Positions 39,744 to 47,462 of a DNA stretch of 64,000 bases are shown piece after piece. Positions within the stretch are counted from its first letter, which is position 1. Each line of letters starts with the position of its first letter. A model generated the notes under the pieces. The model was not told where the DNA came from. It saw nothing but the letters and a program-made list of their open reading frames with translations, and ran no database searches. The stretch is from IMG/VR virus record IMGVR_UViG_3300044641_007115, positions 1-64,000 of that record, one strand, 5' to 3'. The translations under genes and the position numbers were made by a program. Origin of the DNA: a virus.

Positions 39744-40649
39744 TCACGATCCGATGACTTTGGAATTCCACTTTCCGAAATCCCGGCCACCGATAGTCGG
39801 AGCGGGTTTGTTCGGGTTGAAGAAGTCGTCCTTGGCCTTCTGATCGACGGCTCTTTCATCGGTCGTGTTCATCGTCCACAACTGAACAGCACTCTTCCGA
39901 TCCGTCAACAGCATGTCTTTCGTCTTGTCACTTACGCCGTAACGGGTCGCCGGTAATGTCCGGCTGAGTGTAATCCGGGTTGCCAGTTTCGATACCGGGA
40001 CGAAAAACGCGGTGATCTCCATGTCGTACTTGATCCAAAGATGACGCAAGGTCGCTTTGAGTTCATTGGCCTTGGCTTTCCATGTCGGCATCAGAACAGA
40101 GTATTGCATGTCGCTCCGGTTGGTATCGATATAGGTCACCAATACACATGGCTTGCCGGTCACATGTTGCATTTCTTCCGGGCTAATCGTGTCCGACACC
40201 GGCACCGGACGACCGAACTCTTTGGATACAGAATGTACTTTCGTCAAGAAGCGTGATCCGTGGTTCTCGAACCAATACCCCTGTGTGATGAGGTACGCAT
40301 GGACCATTTCATGCAGAAGAATGCCGTCCCACTTCCATTCCGGTCGCACCGGCACAGCCGTGCTCATGGTGATCTTCAGGTCATAGACTTCGCCGTTCAT
40401 CTTCGTGTACGCGGCCAGCGAACCAGACGGTTTTCGTTCGCCCGGTGCTAGTTTGAATTTGCCAGTCGTTGTACCAGATACCGCCTTGCCAGTCTTTCCC
40501 CACACCACCGGCATATTGTTCGGGATCGCGCTATCGAAGAACAGCTTGTTGAACAATTGGAACTTCTTCACCAACGGATAGTCTTTGAATGGCAAGACTT
40601 CATCGCTAGTGTGTCCTTCCCGGATGAAATGTCGATATGTCTTGAACAC
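39744..40649 (-). CDS. SprT-like zinc metallopeptidase
   Basis: 301 aa from GTG 40649, 5 nt after a TAAATA. HEMVH at 113-117 with the third ligand His130 in FENHGSRF fits the SprT/Spartan HExxH...H fold. The upstream hydrophobic helix WDGILLHEMVHAYL is typical. SprT-type enzymes cleave proteins bound to DNA. The phage role is unknown. The C-terminal 150 residues match nothing I know. Confidence 0.75.
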   Translation of the reverse strand: MFKTYRHFIREGHTSDEVLPFKDYPLVKKFQLFNKLFFDSAIPNNMPVVWGKTGKAVSGTTTGKFKLAPGERKPSGSLAAYTKMNGEVYDLKITMSTAVPVRPEWKWDGILLHEMVHAYLITQGYWFENHGSRFLTKVHSVSKEFGRPVPVSDTISPEEMQHVTGKPCVLVTYIDTNRSDMQYSVLMPTWKAKANELKATLRHLWIKYDMEITAFFVPVSKLATRITLSRTLPATRYGVSDKTKDMLLTDRKSAVQLWTMNTTDERAVDQKAKDDFFNPNKPAPTIGGRDFGKWNSKVIGS

Positions 40650-40654
40650 TCAGA

Positions 40655-40660
40655 TATTTA
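40655..40660 (-). promoter_or_regulatory. Late-type TAAATA motif, leftward
   Basis: TAAATA (minus strand) ends 5 nt before GTG 40649. Confidence 0.55.
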
Positions 40661-40713
40661 GGATGACACAGAAAATTTGAGTGCAATCGGTTTCCATCGG
40701 TTTCATCGGGTTC

Positions 40714-40719
40714 TAAATA
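40714..40719 (+). promoter_or_regulatory. Late-type TAAATA motif
   Basis: CTAAATA ends 6 nt before ATG 40726. Starts the second virion block. Confidence 0.55.
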
Positions 40720-40725
40720 CATGTC

Positions 40726-41124
40726 ATGCCAGCAGGAAAAACCAATTCGTATAGCGATTCCGTCCTCAATCTTCTACGCGGATCAAATGTCACCGCGTTT
40801 TCTCCCTACGTGGGACTGATGTCGGTCGCTCCAACCGACGACAATTCGACAGGAACCGAACTGAGTGGAAGCGGCTACAGTCGGCAAAGTATCACTTTCG
40901 GCGCTCCTGCCGATGAAGGAACCGGCGGACGCAAAGTCTCAAACACGAACGTGATTCGTTTTGGCCCGGCTTCTGCCAATTGGAGTGCAGCGGTTGCTTT
41001 CGGCATCTATGATGCGGCGTCCAGCGGCAATCTTCGATATTGGGGAACCATGACTACTGTCACCGTGGTGTCGAGTTCATCCCTTGAAATCGCTATTGGA
41101 GACTTGTCAGTCGTCGAAGACTAA
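40726..41124 (+). CDS. Small tail-associated structural protein, family 2
   Basis: 132 aa, paralogue of the 6906 and 7305 products: SPYVGLMSVAPTDDNSTGTE, SGYSRQSITFGAP, AVAFGIYDAASSGNLRYWG. Starts the 40.7-44.7 kb block, so the same family is used in two distant loci. Confidence 0.65.
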   Translation: MPAGKTNSYSDSVLNLLRGSNVTAFSPYVGLMSVAPTDDNSTGTELSGSGYSRQSITFGAPADEGTGGRKVSNTNVIRFGPASANWSAAVAFGIYDAASSGNLRYWGTMTTVTVVSSSSLEIAIGDLSVVED

Positions 41125-41145
41125 CGAAGCAAGGAGCGCAAAAGA

Positions 41146-41556
41146 ATGAGTAAAGCAAATACCTTAGAGAATGATGTACTCCGAAAAGTTTTCAACAATG
41201 TCGAACCCGCGTGGGATGGGGTCGGAAACCTTTTCGTGAGTTTGCATACCGGCGATCCCGGCGATGCTGGCAATCAAACGACGAATGAAGCCAACTACAC
41301 CAGTTATGCGCGGGTGTCAGTTGCAAGAGACAATACCGGTTGGACTGTTGTCGGTGACACATCCAGCAACACAGCAGCTATCAATTTCCCCCAATGCACT
41401 GGTGGATCAAACACCATTACGCATGTTGGTGTTGGAACGGCAAATTCTGGCGCGGGCACTCTTCTTTACAAGGGAGCACTAAATGCTAGCTTGGCGGTTT
41501 CGAATCTTATCACGCCAAGTTTTCCGATCAGTGCTTTGCAAATCATCGAGGACTAA
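41146..41556 (+). CDS. Small tail-associated structural protein, family 2 (divergent)
   Basis: 136 aa with AAGGAG site. Keeps NLFVSLHTGDPGDAGNQTTN, NYTSYARVSVAR and TITHVGVGTANSGAGTLLYKG. This is the commoner variant of the family (LHTGDPGDxG). Confidence 0.65.
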   Translation: MSKANTLENDVLRKVFNNVEPAWDGVGNLFVSLHTGDPGDAGNQTTNEANYTSYARVSVARDNTGWTVVGDTSSNTAAINFPQCTGGSNTITHVGVGTANSGAGTLLYKGALNASLAVSNLITPSFPISALQIIED

Positions 41557-41559
41557 TTC

Positions 41560-42420
41560 ATGTCGTTCACTTCTATCGACAACGTTGTCAATGCAATCAG
41601 TACCAATGGCACTTTCATCAGACTGCCGTTTTACAAGATCACCGGCGCTGGTGCTTATACTGCCAGCCGTGGATATTCTTTCTTTCAGTTAGCCGGTCAA
41701 CCGGCGGCTGGTTCGTATTCAGGAACCGCGTTGACATCTGTACAGATGACAAGCGCGACCCAAGGCGCACTTCCTTTGAATGCCGCCGTCGCTCCTGCTA
41801 CCCGACATTTGCTGAATTGGGGAACAGTAACCGGTGTCGCAACAGGTGTACCATCCACATTGATGTTGGTGGACTTTCTGTTATACTACCCGACTGTCAA
41901 CGCCAACACCACTTCACCGAATACACTTACGAACAGCGCATCTTTGCCCCGGTATACGACCGGTGATGGTGTCATGATGATGTTGGAAGTGACCGCTGCA
42001 TTGGGAGCGACAGCATCCAACGTAACAGTGTCCTACACAAATCAAGCTGGCACCGCCTCAAGAACAACTCCAGCGACCGCGATGACGGTTTCACAGATTA
42101 TTAGTGGCATCGGACATACGGGTGTTGCTCCATTACACCTTCCTCTTCAGGGGACGGATTCCGGGGTACGCTCCATCCAAACCATCACTTTCAGCGCCGC
42201 TATGGGCGCGGGTTCGGCTGTTTCGGCTGTGTTGTATCGTCCACTAGCAACGATACCACTCACTACAATCGGTGTGATGACAGAGCGTGATTTCCTCTAT
42301 CAATTGCCATCATTGCCCAAGATCGAAGATGGTGCTTGCCTTGGATTCCTGTATTTCACCGGTGCCGCTACCGTTGCATCTACGCCCTTTACCGGGTATC
42401 TCGATTACGCTTGGAACTAA
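41560..42420 (+). CDS. Virion structural protein
   Basis: 286 aa, beta-rich, high Thr/Ala/Gly. Order: a start with FIRLPFYKITGAGAYTASRG, middle MLVDFLLYYPTVNANT, late HLPLQGTDSGVRSIQTITFS and ending LGFLYFTGAATVASTPFTG. This layout recurs in unnamed tail-associated proteins of phages with family 2 genes. Exact role unknown. Confidence 0.55.
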   Translation: MSFTSIDNVVNAISTNGTFIRLPFYKITGAGAYTASRGYSFFQLAGQPAAGSYSGTALTSVQMTSATQGALPLNAAVAPATRHLLNWGTVTGVATGVPSTLMLVDFLLYYPTVNANTTSPNTLTNSASLPRYTTGDGVMMMLEVTAALGATASNVTVSYTNQAGTASRTTPATAMTVSQIISGIGHTGVAPLHLPLQGTDSGVRSIQTITFSAAMGAGSAVSAVLYRPLATIPLTTIGVMTERDFLYQLPSLPKIEDGACLGFLYFTGAATVASTPFTGYLDYAWN

Positions 42421-42425
42421 TCTGA

Positions 42426-43058
42426 ATGCTTCGACCTAACGGCCAGTTTTTCGCATCTTTTCCGATCCGCTTCACCGGCGGATCGGAATCTATTCTGCGT
42501 TCATCGTGGACCAAAAACGAACAACTGATCGCCGGTTTCAATGGCTCACCTAACTCCATTCCAGTTGGAAGAAGGGCAACAGCATTTGCATTAGCTCGAT
42601 CCGAAGGCGGCGTTTCTTGCTCTGTTCGAGGCATAGCATCGCTAGTCAGCGATTTGGGCGGAACTGGAGATGTTTCTGTTCAGATCAATGGCACCGCAAC
42701 CGTTACGAATGCGGCCTTGACCGGGTTTCGTTTTGGTGAAGCGACCATCACCGGCACCGCCACTATCGCCAATGCACCATTATCGGGAGCGGCGAACGTT
42801 GGTGCTAACATTCGAATTGGTTTCAACCCAAGCGCGGAAGATATTACTGGCAATCTTCTTGATGCGCAATTTGTCGAAACCGGTGTGTCTGTTCGACAAG
42901 CTCTTCGTTTGATTACCGCTATTTTGGCCGGAAAAGTCTCCGGGGCGGAAGGAACCACGGTCACTTTCCGAAATGTTGGCGACGACAAGAATCGAGTGGT
43001 CGCCACTGTCGATAGCAACGGAAATCGTACCACGATCACTTACGACCTCACCACCTAA
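42426..43058 (+). CDS. Hypothetical structural protein
   Basis: 210 aa. Middle section has short Ala/Thr/Gly beta repeats (INGTATVTNAALTGFRFGEA, TITGTATIANAPLSGAAN) like those in the 11431 product (INGTAAITVSLQVGAG). The C-terminal ~60 residues (FVETGVSVRQALRLITAILA, then GTTVTFRNVGDDKNRVVATV) resemble a domain seen at the end of phage tail proteins. TAA adjoins the next ATG. Confidence 0.55.
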   Translation: MLRPNGQFFASFPIRFTGGSESILRSSWTKNEQLIAGFNGSPNSIPVGRRATAFALARSEGGVSCSVRGIASLVSDLGGTGDVSVQINGTATVTNAALTGFRFGEATITGTATIANAPLSGAANVGANIRIGFNPSAEDITGNLLDAQFVETGVSVRQALRLITAILAGKVSGAEGTTVTFRNVGDDKNRVVATVDSNGNRTTITYDLTT

Positions 43059-44399
43059 ATGCCATATTTTGACCGGCAAGTATTCAACAAATACTTCACC
43101 CCGTACATCGTTCCACAAGAGGGGACGGGTAGTGCTGTTTTACTAAGAACCTTCAGCCGGTCACAAGCTCAAGTACAAGCAAGCCAAATTTACCGCCGGA
43201 ATTTGCAAAGTCTTTCGACTTCTCAGCTTCAAACGACACCGGTCTTGCTACAGTTTTCAGACGGGATTACTTCGGCGGATAGCGCGGCCACGATCACCCA
43301 AGCTGGTATCTATTTTTCCCGGCAAACCCGAACAAGTAGTAGCAGTCAGATCAAAATCGACAATCGATCTGTCCTGTTCAATCGGGCCATCACTTCAATC
43401 AGCAAAGGAACTCTATCGGTCAGCACCACCGCGACCTATTTCCGGGTGCTCAAGTCAGATGCACGCGGTAGTGTTACCATTTCAGCATCTTCAATCGACA
43501 GTCGTATTCTGACAGCGATTGGCAATTCGGCTGTCTCTTCAACGTTTCGCATCATCTGGTTCGCCAGCCTTCAAACACAAAGCCAATCGGTCGCCACCCT
43601 CACCGCATCGTTACGATTCTTCTTTGAAGCTATTGGAAATTCCAGTACCGCCATCAATGCCGCTCAGTTGTTTTTCAACCGACAACCACGGGCGACAGGT
43701 GCCGGTCAGACCACCATCACGGCAAGTTTGATCCAGTATCGCTCCGCGTCTTTCCTTGGAAAATCTGAGACACGATTGACACCTTTGGTGTTGATCCCGA
43801 CCGATATGGTTTCATTCGCGGATAGTCAAACTGATCTTGTCGCCAATCTGGTCATGCTACGGACGGCAACATCACAAGGTCGCAGCGAAGTCAAAACAAA
43901 CACCGTTCTGGTTCGTCCACTGAGCCTGAACACTAGTGGTCAGAGCCAAACACAGTTGTTGGCTACCGGCCTATACTTTGCCGATGTCTCTTCAAACGGA
44001 TCTTCCCGATTGACAGGGACGACCATGCTCGTTTTCCAAGCTGTTCCAAAAACAACTGGCGGATCAAGCACGTCAGTCTTTGGGAAAATCATTTGGAACG
44101 CCAATGTACAGACATCAGGTGCATCGAATATCGAATTGGGGTATACCTACATCTTTGAAAGAACAGCACAGGCTGTCAGTCGGAGTATTGCTCAATCGAA
44201 CTTCTACACCGTGGCAAACACCACGCTAAAGAGTCAAGCAAACAGCAACACATTTGCCGATTCTACCGTCATGCTGCCTAGCGGCCAGATGGTCAGCCGG
44301 GGACGTAGTGCGATGAAGAGAGAGTCCAATAACGTGATTTTCTTGGGCAACATCAACAACTCTTCGGTCCACATCGGAAACAAGATCGCCATCAGCTAA
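43059..44399 (+). CDS. Repeat fibre-like protein
   Basis: 446 aa, starting at the ATG directly after the upstream stop. Residues ~25-430 consist of roughly 13 imperfect units of about 31 residues: a Gly/Ser/Asn turn (GxSxxxxxA), a strand with xxVLxx or xxxYF, and an Arg/aromatic. Low in charged residues, very rich in Ser, Thr, Ala and Gln. Predicted elongated beta structure, perhaps a fibre shaft. No known family recognised. Confidence 0.55.
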   Translation: MPYFDRQVFNKYFTPYIVPQEGTGSAVLLRTFSRSQAQVQASQIYRRNLQSLSTSQLQTTPVLLQFSDGITSADSAATITQAGIYFSRQTRTSSSSQIKIDNRSVLFNRAITSISKGTLSVSTTATYFRVLKSDARGSVTISASSIDSRILTAIGNSAVSSTFRIIWFASLQTQSQSVATLTASLRFFFEAIGNSSTAINAAQLFFNRQPRATGAGQTTITASLIQYRSASFLGKSETRLTPLVLIPTDMVSFADSQTDLVANLVMLRTATSQGRSEVKTNTVLVRPLSLNTSGQSQTQLLATGLYFADVSSNGSSRLTGTTMLVFQAVPKTTGGSSTSVFGKIIWNANVQTSGASNIELGYTYIFERTAQAVSRSIAQSNFYTVANTTLKSQANSNTFADSTVMLPSGQMVSRGRSAMKRESNNVIFLGNINNSSVHIGNKIAIS

Positions 44400-44402
44400 A
44401 TA
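44397..44402 (+). promoter_or_regulatory. Late-type TAAATA motif
   Basis: TAAATA starts with the TAA stop of the repeat-fibre gene and ends 6 nt before ATG 44409. Confidence 0.5.
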
Positions 44403-44408
44403 CTCGAC

Positions 44409-44678
44409 ATGCCGGACAATTTTGCCGTTTTCAAAACCAATCTTGAGTCGCCCGCGACGAACGCATACTTGGTCGCCCCGAACGACAGTGCCGATCTGCC
44501 TGTCACGACTAGAGCGCTCATGGTCAATGCGGACGGTAGCGTCAAAATGGAATTCGCCAAAGATCCATCTGGATCATTCGTGACGATTGCGCTGAAAGCT
44601 GGTCAAACCTACCCATTCCGTATTCGAAAAATCTATTCGAACGGCACCAACGCAACTGGTATCACAGCACTGTACTAG
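44409..44678 (+). CDS. Small virion-associated protein
   Basis: 89 aa, one compact beta domain: PATNAYLVAPNDSADLPVTT, RALMVNADGSVKMEFAKD, TIALKAGQTYPFRIRKIYSN, GTNATGITALY. This ordering (APNDSxDLxxxxRALxVxxxGxVK... GQxYPxRxxxIxxxGTxAxxIxALY) is common for small phage virion proteins, location unspecified. Stop overlaps the convergent microprotein by 4 nt. Confidence 0.65.
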   Translation: MPDNFAVFKTNLESPATNAYLVAPNDSADLPVTTRALMVNADGSVKMEFAKDPSGSFVTIALKAGQTYPFRIRKIYSNGTNATGITALY

Positions 44679-44797
44679 TAGTCGGTCACGCGGCGGATCA
44701 TGGCGGCAACCCGGCGGCGCTGATTCACCTTACCAACGTGCATCACAATCGCGGCGATTGCAAGCAAAAACAACAACAACAAACTGTAGTTCATCAT
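44675..44797 (-). CDS. Small single-helix membrane protein, predicted leaderless
   Basis: 40 aa (MMNYSLLLLFLLAIAAIVMH, then a basic tail with VNQRRR and IRRVTDY). One N-terminal membrane helix. The first ATG lies exactly 6 nt past a consensus TATACT whose TTGACA is 17 nt further up. Promoter, spacing and helix together support a real gene, although there is no ribosome site. Function unknown. Confidence 0.65.
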   Translation of the reverse strand: MMNYSLLLLFLLAIAAIVMHVGKVNQRRRVAAMIRRVTDY

Positions 44798-44803
44798 AGT
44801 TCT

Positions 44804-44832
44804 AGTATAGAAGTTTTGTACCTATATGTCAA
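44804..44832 (-). promoter_or_regulatory. Near-consensus sigma70 promoter, leftward
   Basis: TTGACA (44827-44832), 17-nt spacer, TATACT (44804-44809), minus strand. Confidence 0.85.
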
Positions 44833-44860
44833 TAGGTCCCTGTGGAAAACTTCCAAGAGA

Positions 44861-44889
44861 AACAAAAACGCCGGACCCGAAGGTCCGGC
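44861..44889 (-). terminator. Terminator of the tmRNA gene
   Basis: On the minus strand GCCGGACC-TTCG-GGTCCGGC followed by GTTTTTGTTTCTC. The UUCG tetraloop gives extra stability. Confidence 0.9.
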
Positions 44890-44891
44890 AT

Positions 44892-45195
44892 TCTTGCGAA
44901 GGTCTTTCTTTAACAAGGCACCCTCAGTTCCCCGGATGGGTGCAATTAAGCAGCCATCGCCAGAACATTGCTGTTGGCAGTTATTGTTTTACGCTGTTAC
45001 CCGAATCCGCTCATAAAACTTCATCGGTTTCGGTAGTCGTCTACCGGTCCACTCCACTTTCCCAACTCACTGCCAATCGAATTCCGGGACGCCCCCGTAT
45101 GGTGCCCCCTTTCGAGAGCGTGTTTTGGTGGAGGCGGCGGGAGTCGAACCCGCGTCTTGCCAGCGTCAGAATCGGATCATCGCGGACAACTCTAA
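44892..45195 (-). ncRNA. ssrA: Circularly permuted tmRNA
   Basis: Order on the minus strand is acceptor piece then coding piece. The acceptor piece (about 45195-45126) ends with T arm GCGGG-TTCGACT-CCCGC, then CGCCTCC-A-CCA. After a 29-nt spacer the coding piece starts at 45096 with GGGGGCG, which pairs with CGCCTCC and includes the G3.U70 alanine identity pair. It continues with the tmRNA D-arm signature GGAATTCGATTGG. A tag frame at 44978-44946 encodes ANSNVLAMAA then stop TAA, preceded by AACAATAACT. Rescues stalled ribosomes. Probably co-transcribed with the gene upstream and processed in two pieces. Confidence 0.85.
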
Positions 45196-45196
45196 T

Positions 45197-45541
45197 TTAG
45201 CACACCACAGAATTTGATGCAAGCTGTTCTTCGTCGGACATGGCAGCAAATTTCTGCGGAGTTGGACCACCGAAGGGCGGCGTCAACATGGACTTCAGCA
45301 AGGCTTCGCGCACGTTCCGGCCCCGGAACATGTTGTTCGCACCTTGCCCCGGTTCCAGCCGGGCGACAGTGGTGCCGGTCGCATCGGTTTCGATAGACGG
45401 CCAATCACTGTCAATCCAATCGAGCATGTCATCGGCGGTGATGTTGCGCTCCGCATGTTTGACATATTTCGACGGATCGAACTGCCCGGCTGGAATCCAT
45501 ACTTTATGGTCGGGGCGGTCGATCAGACTGACTTCGTACAT
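45197..45541 (-). CDS. Hypothetical protein
   Basis: 114 aa from ATG 45541, which overlaps the upstream stop by 1 nt (the long upstream extension in this frame lies in another gene). Contains WIPAGQFDPSKYVKHAERNI and NNMFRGRNVREALLKSMLTP. No recognised family. Its stop is 2 nt from the predicted tmRNA acceptor piece, so the two are likely one transcript. Confidence 0.5.
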   Translation of the reverse strand: MYEVSLIDRPDHKVWIPAGQFDPSKYVKHAERNITADDMLDWIDSDWPSIETDATGTTVARLEPGQGANNMFRGRNVREALLKSMLTPPFGGPTPQKFAAMSDEEQLASNSVVC

Positions 45542-45909
45542 CAATCGACTTCCCACCCCGCTTCCACCATTTCCAGCGTAGAGGAATACGTCAACCGCTG
45601 AGTCGGAAGAGGAAAATCCGGCACGTCGCGGTTTGACTGCATGACAAACGTCACACTCATCCCGGTGTCTTCCTTCTTCTCCAGCTTCGCGTCGAAATGT
45701 TCGAAGAGGCTTCCCAAGTACACTGTGGGTTCCATCAGACCGTTCATCCCAACAACGAAGCCGCATTCCGGGAAACCGCCCGGTTGACGATTCGTCCGAC
45801 GAACGACAGGACAATATGACTTGCCGTTCTTGGATTTGTAGTGATACGACTTCACGTCGATCAGTAACCGAATCTCTTCATGCAAATCGACACCGGGCGA
45901 TGCTGTCAT
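45541..45909 (-). CDS. Hypothetical protein
   Basis: 122 aa, unassigned. Beta-rich, with KSYHYKSKNGKSYCPVVRRT and GFPECGFVVGMNGLMEPTVY. Middle gene of a three-gene unit (45914, 45541, 45197) with 1-4 nt spacings. Confidence 0.5.
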   Translation of the reverse strand: MTASPGVDLHEEIRLLIDVKSYHYKSKNGKSYCPVVRRTNRQPGGFPECGFVVGMNGLMEPTVYLGSLFEHFDAKLEKKEDTGMSVTFVMQSNRDVPDFPLPTQRLTYSSTLEMVEAGWEVD

Positions 45910-45913
45910 TTTG

Positions 45914-46339
45914 TTATTCCTCTTCTTCTACAGATGCGGCACGAATCGCATCGGCAACCGACGCCTTTGCTTTCGTCTCTACCTTCACATGCGGCTGATG
46001 TAACGGAGTAAGATCCGGGAACTTCAGCTTCGGGAAGCCATCTTTCGCGGGCCTTCCACGCTTGTACACCCCGACATAGCCTTCGTTCAGAAGGACATAG
46101 GTGTAAGGCGTTTCAGCCGATGACTTCCGACCGAACGGATATCCTTGTTCTGGCCGCGTGTAGTCACTGATCCTTTCTGAGAGAGACACCAGCGCTTGCA
46201 AAAAATCCGGGCGCGTATGTGCCGTAACCACGGGTTCGATCTCCGGTGAGTATGGATACCCGTCGAACTCCATACTTCCCAACCAATTCAAAGATCCGTC
46301 AGTTTCCTGAACATAAAAATCGGCGGATGTGCCAGCCAT
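45914..46339 (-). CDS. Hypothetical protein
   Basis: 141 aa, unassigned. Opens ADFYVQETDGSLNWLGSMEF and ends acidic (AASVEEEE). AGGGAGAA site upstream. First gene of the unit that leads into the tmRNA. The 98 nt upstream contain a short hairpin (AGTCC/GGACT) but no clear promoter. Confidence 0.5.
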   Translation of the reverse strand: MAGTSADFYVQETDGSLNWLGSMEFDGYPYSPEIEPVVTAHTRPDFLQALVSLSERISDYTRPEQGYPFGRKSSAETPYTYVLLNEGYVGVYKRGRPAKDGFPKLKFPDLTPLHQPHVKVETKAKASVADAIRAASVEEEE

Positions 46340-46437
46340 TTGTCATTGTTCTCCCTGTTGGGCCGATTACCGGTGGCATGTCCAGTACCAGTCCCCATAG
46401 GACTAACAATAACACCCCGTCCGGGTGGTAAAAATCG

Positions 46438-46896
46438 TTATACCTCTACTCCCAACGCTTTCAGGCGTGTCACCAAATCGGCGGACTTGGCACGTTCCGC
46501 TTCGAGTTCCCGAAGAGCTTCCGAACGAAGTTGCATGTCAGTTTTTCCGCCCCATCGCTGGAAACGAATCACAACCGGTTCCATGTCCGGCGGGTTCACT
46601 TGGAACTCAAAAACGTTGATCGCGCCGCCGTCGCGGAACATCTGTGCGACTTCCGCCGCAATGAGAATGATGCCGGGGTAATTGACCGACGCTTCAAATC
46701 CCGATGTCTCATCAAAAGTCATCCGAATCAAACGGGCGGCTTCATCCGGCGACCGATATCCGTCCAATTTTGGGTCCGCCATTTCAATGCACTGGCGCGC
46801 GTTCGCCCGGTGTCCATCCAGCGAAACGAGTTTGGAAATTCCATACCTCTCATCCAGCATGTGTTGGAGCTTGTCCAGAAGTTCTGTATCGGTCAT
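46438..46896 (-). CDS. Hypothetical protein, predicted leaderless
   Basis: 152 aa from ATG 46896, which is 7 nt past a TAGAAT -10 box; the longer frame starting at 46950 would cross the divergent promoter. Begins TDTELLDKLQHMLDERYG and ends with a coiled-coil-like Leu/Glu/Arg stretch (LRSEALRELEAERAKSADLV). Unassigned. Confidence 0.5.
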   Translation of the reverse strand: MTDTELLDKLQHMLDERYGISKLVSLDGHRANARQCIEMADPKLDGYRSPDEAARLIRMTFDETSGFEASVNYPGIILIAAEVAQMFRDGGAINVFEFQVNPPDMEPVVIRFQRWGGKTDMQLRSEALRELEAERAKSADLVTRLKALGVEV

Positions 46897-46903
46897 AGAA
46901 ATG

Positions 46904-46946
46904 ATTCTACCATAGCCTTGACATACACGTCGGGTGGTGATAAGAT
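46904..46946. promoter_or_regulatory. Divergent promoter region
   Basis: Rightward: TTGACA (46918-46923), 17-nt spacer, TAAGAT (46941-46946), ATG 46956 nine nt later. Leftward: TAGAAT (46904-46909), ATG 46896 seven nt later, with only a weak -35. Confidence 0.7.
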
Positions 46947-46955
46947 TCAAGTTCT

Positions 46956-47285
46956 ATGAAGCCTGAAACCTTCCGACTGTCAAGCCGACAAATAAGTCTT
47001 CTGCACGAATTCGCCACAACCCGGCGATTCATGCCGATCACCGAATGTCTTGTCATCGATCAACGGACGTTCGGGAGTCTCATTCGCAACATGCTGATCG
47101 ATTACGATTCGTCCCGTGAAGCGTTTTCTATCACTCCCAAAGGCCGCATGGTCTACAAAGCCTATCTCCACACCGAAACGGGCCGGGCGCACAGTGCGGA
47201 TTTTGCGCCGTCTGTTCAGGTTCTCATCAACAAGATCGGCGTCAAAGCTAAGGTCATCGAAATGGCAAAGGCGGCAAATCAATGA
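46956..47285 (+). CDS. Hypothetical protein
   Basis: 109 aa, basic. The region LHEFATTRRFMPITECLVID followed by RNMLIDYDSSREAFSITPKG resembles a small winged-helix (IxPKGR), so it may bind DNA. Overlaps the next ATG by 4 nt. Confidence 0.5.
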   Translation: MKPETFRLSSRQISLLHEFATTRRFMPITECLVIDQRTFGSLIRNMLIDYDSSREAFSITPKGRMVYKAYLHTETGRAHSADFAPSVQVLINKIGVKAKVIEMAKAANQ

Positions 47286-47461
47286 ACTACGATGCATTCT
47301 TCTTTCCGATCTGTGGGTTCTTTCTGATTGCGATGGTGAACATCATCCGATACTGGAACCTACCCATCCGGGAATATCTCAAAGCCACCGGCTTAGGGAT
47401 AGCCGGGTGGTTCGTCCTCTGGCTCTTCCTACTGATCCCCGGCGACCCTCTTGGATATTGA
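47282..47461 (+). CDS. Small two-helix membrane protein
   Basis: 59 aa. Starts at the ATG overlapping the previous stop (ATGA). Two hydrophobic stretches (about 5-22 AFFFPICGFFLIAMVNI and 36-55 GLGIAGWFVLWLFLLIP) separated by a charged loop. Function unknown. Tight spacing with both neighbours supports it. Confidence 0.6.
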   Translation: MNYDAFFFPICGFFLIAMVNIIRYWNLPIREYLKATGLGIAGWFVLWLFLLIPGDPLGY

Positions 47462-47462
47462 T

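Noticed and set aside
44826-45200. Open frame of 124 codons on the plus strand
   Set aside because: Covers the permuted tmRNA and its terminator on the other strand.
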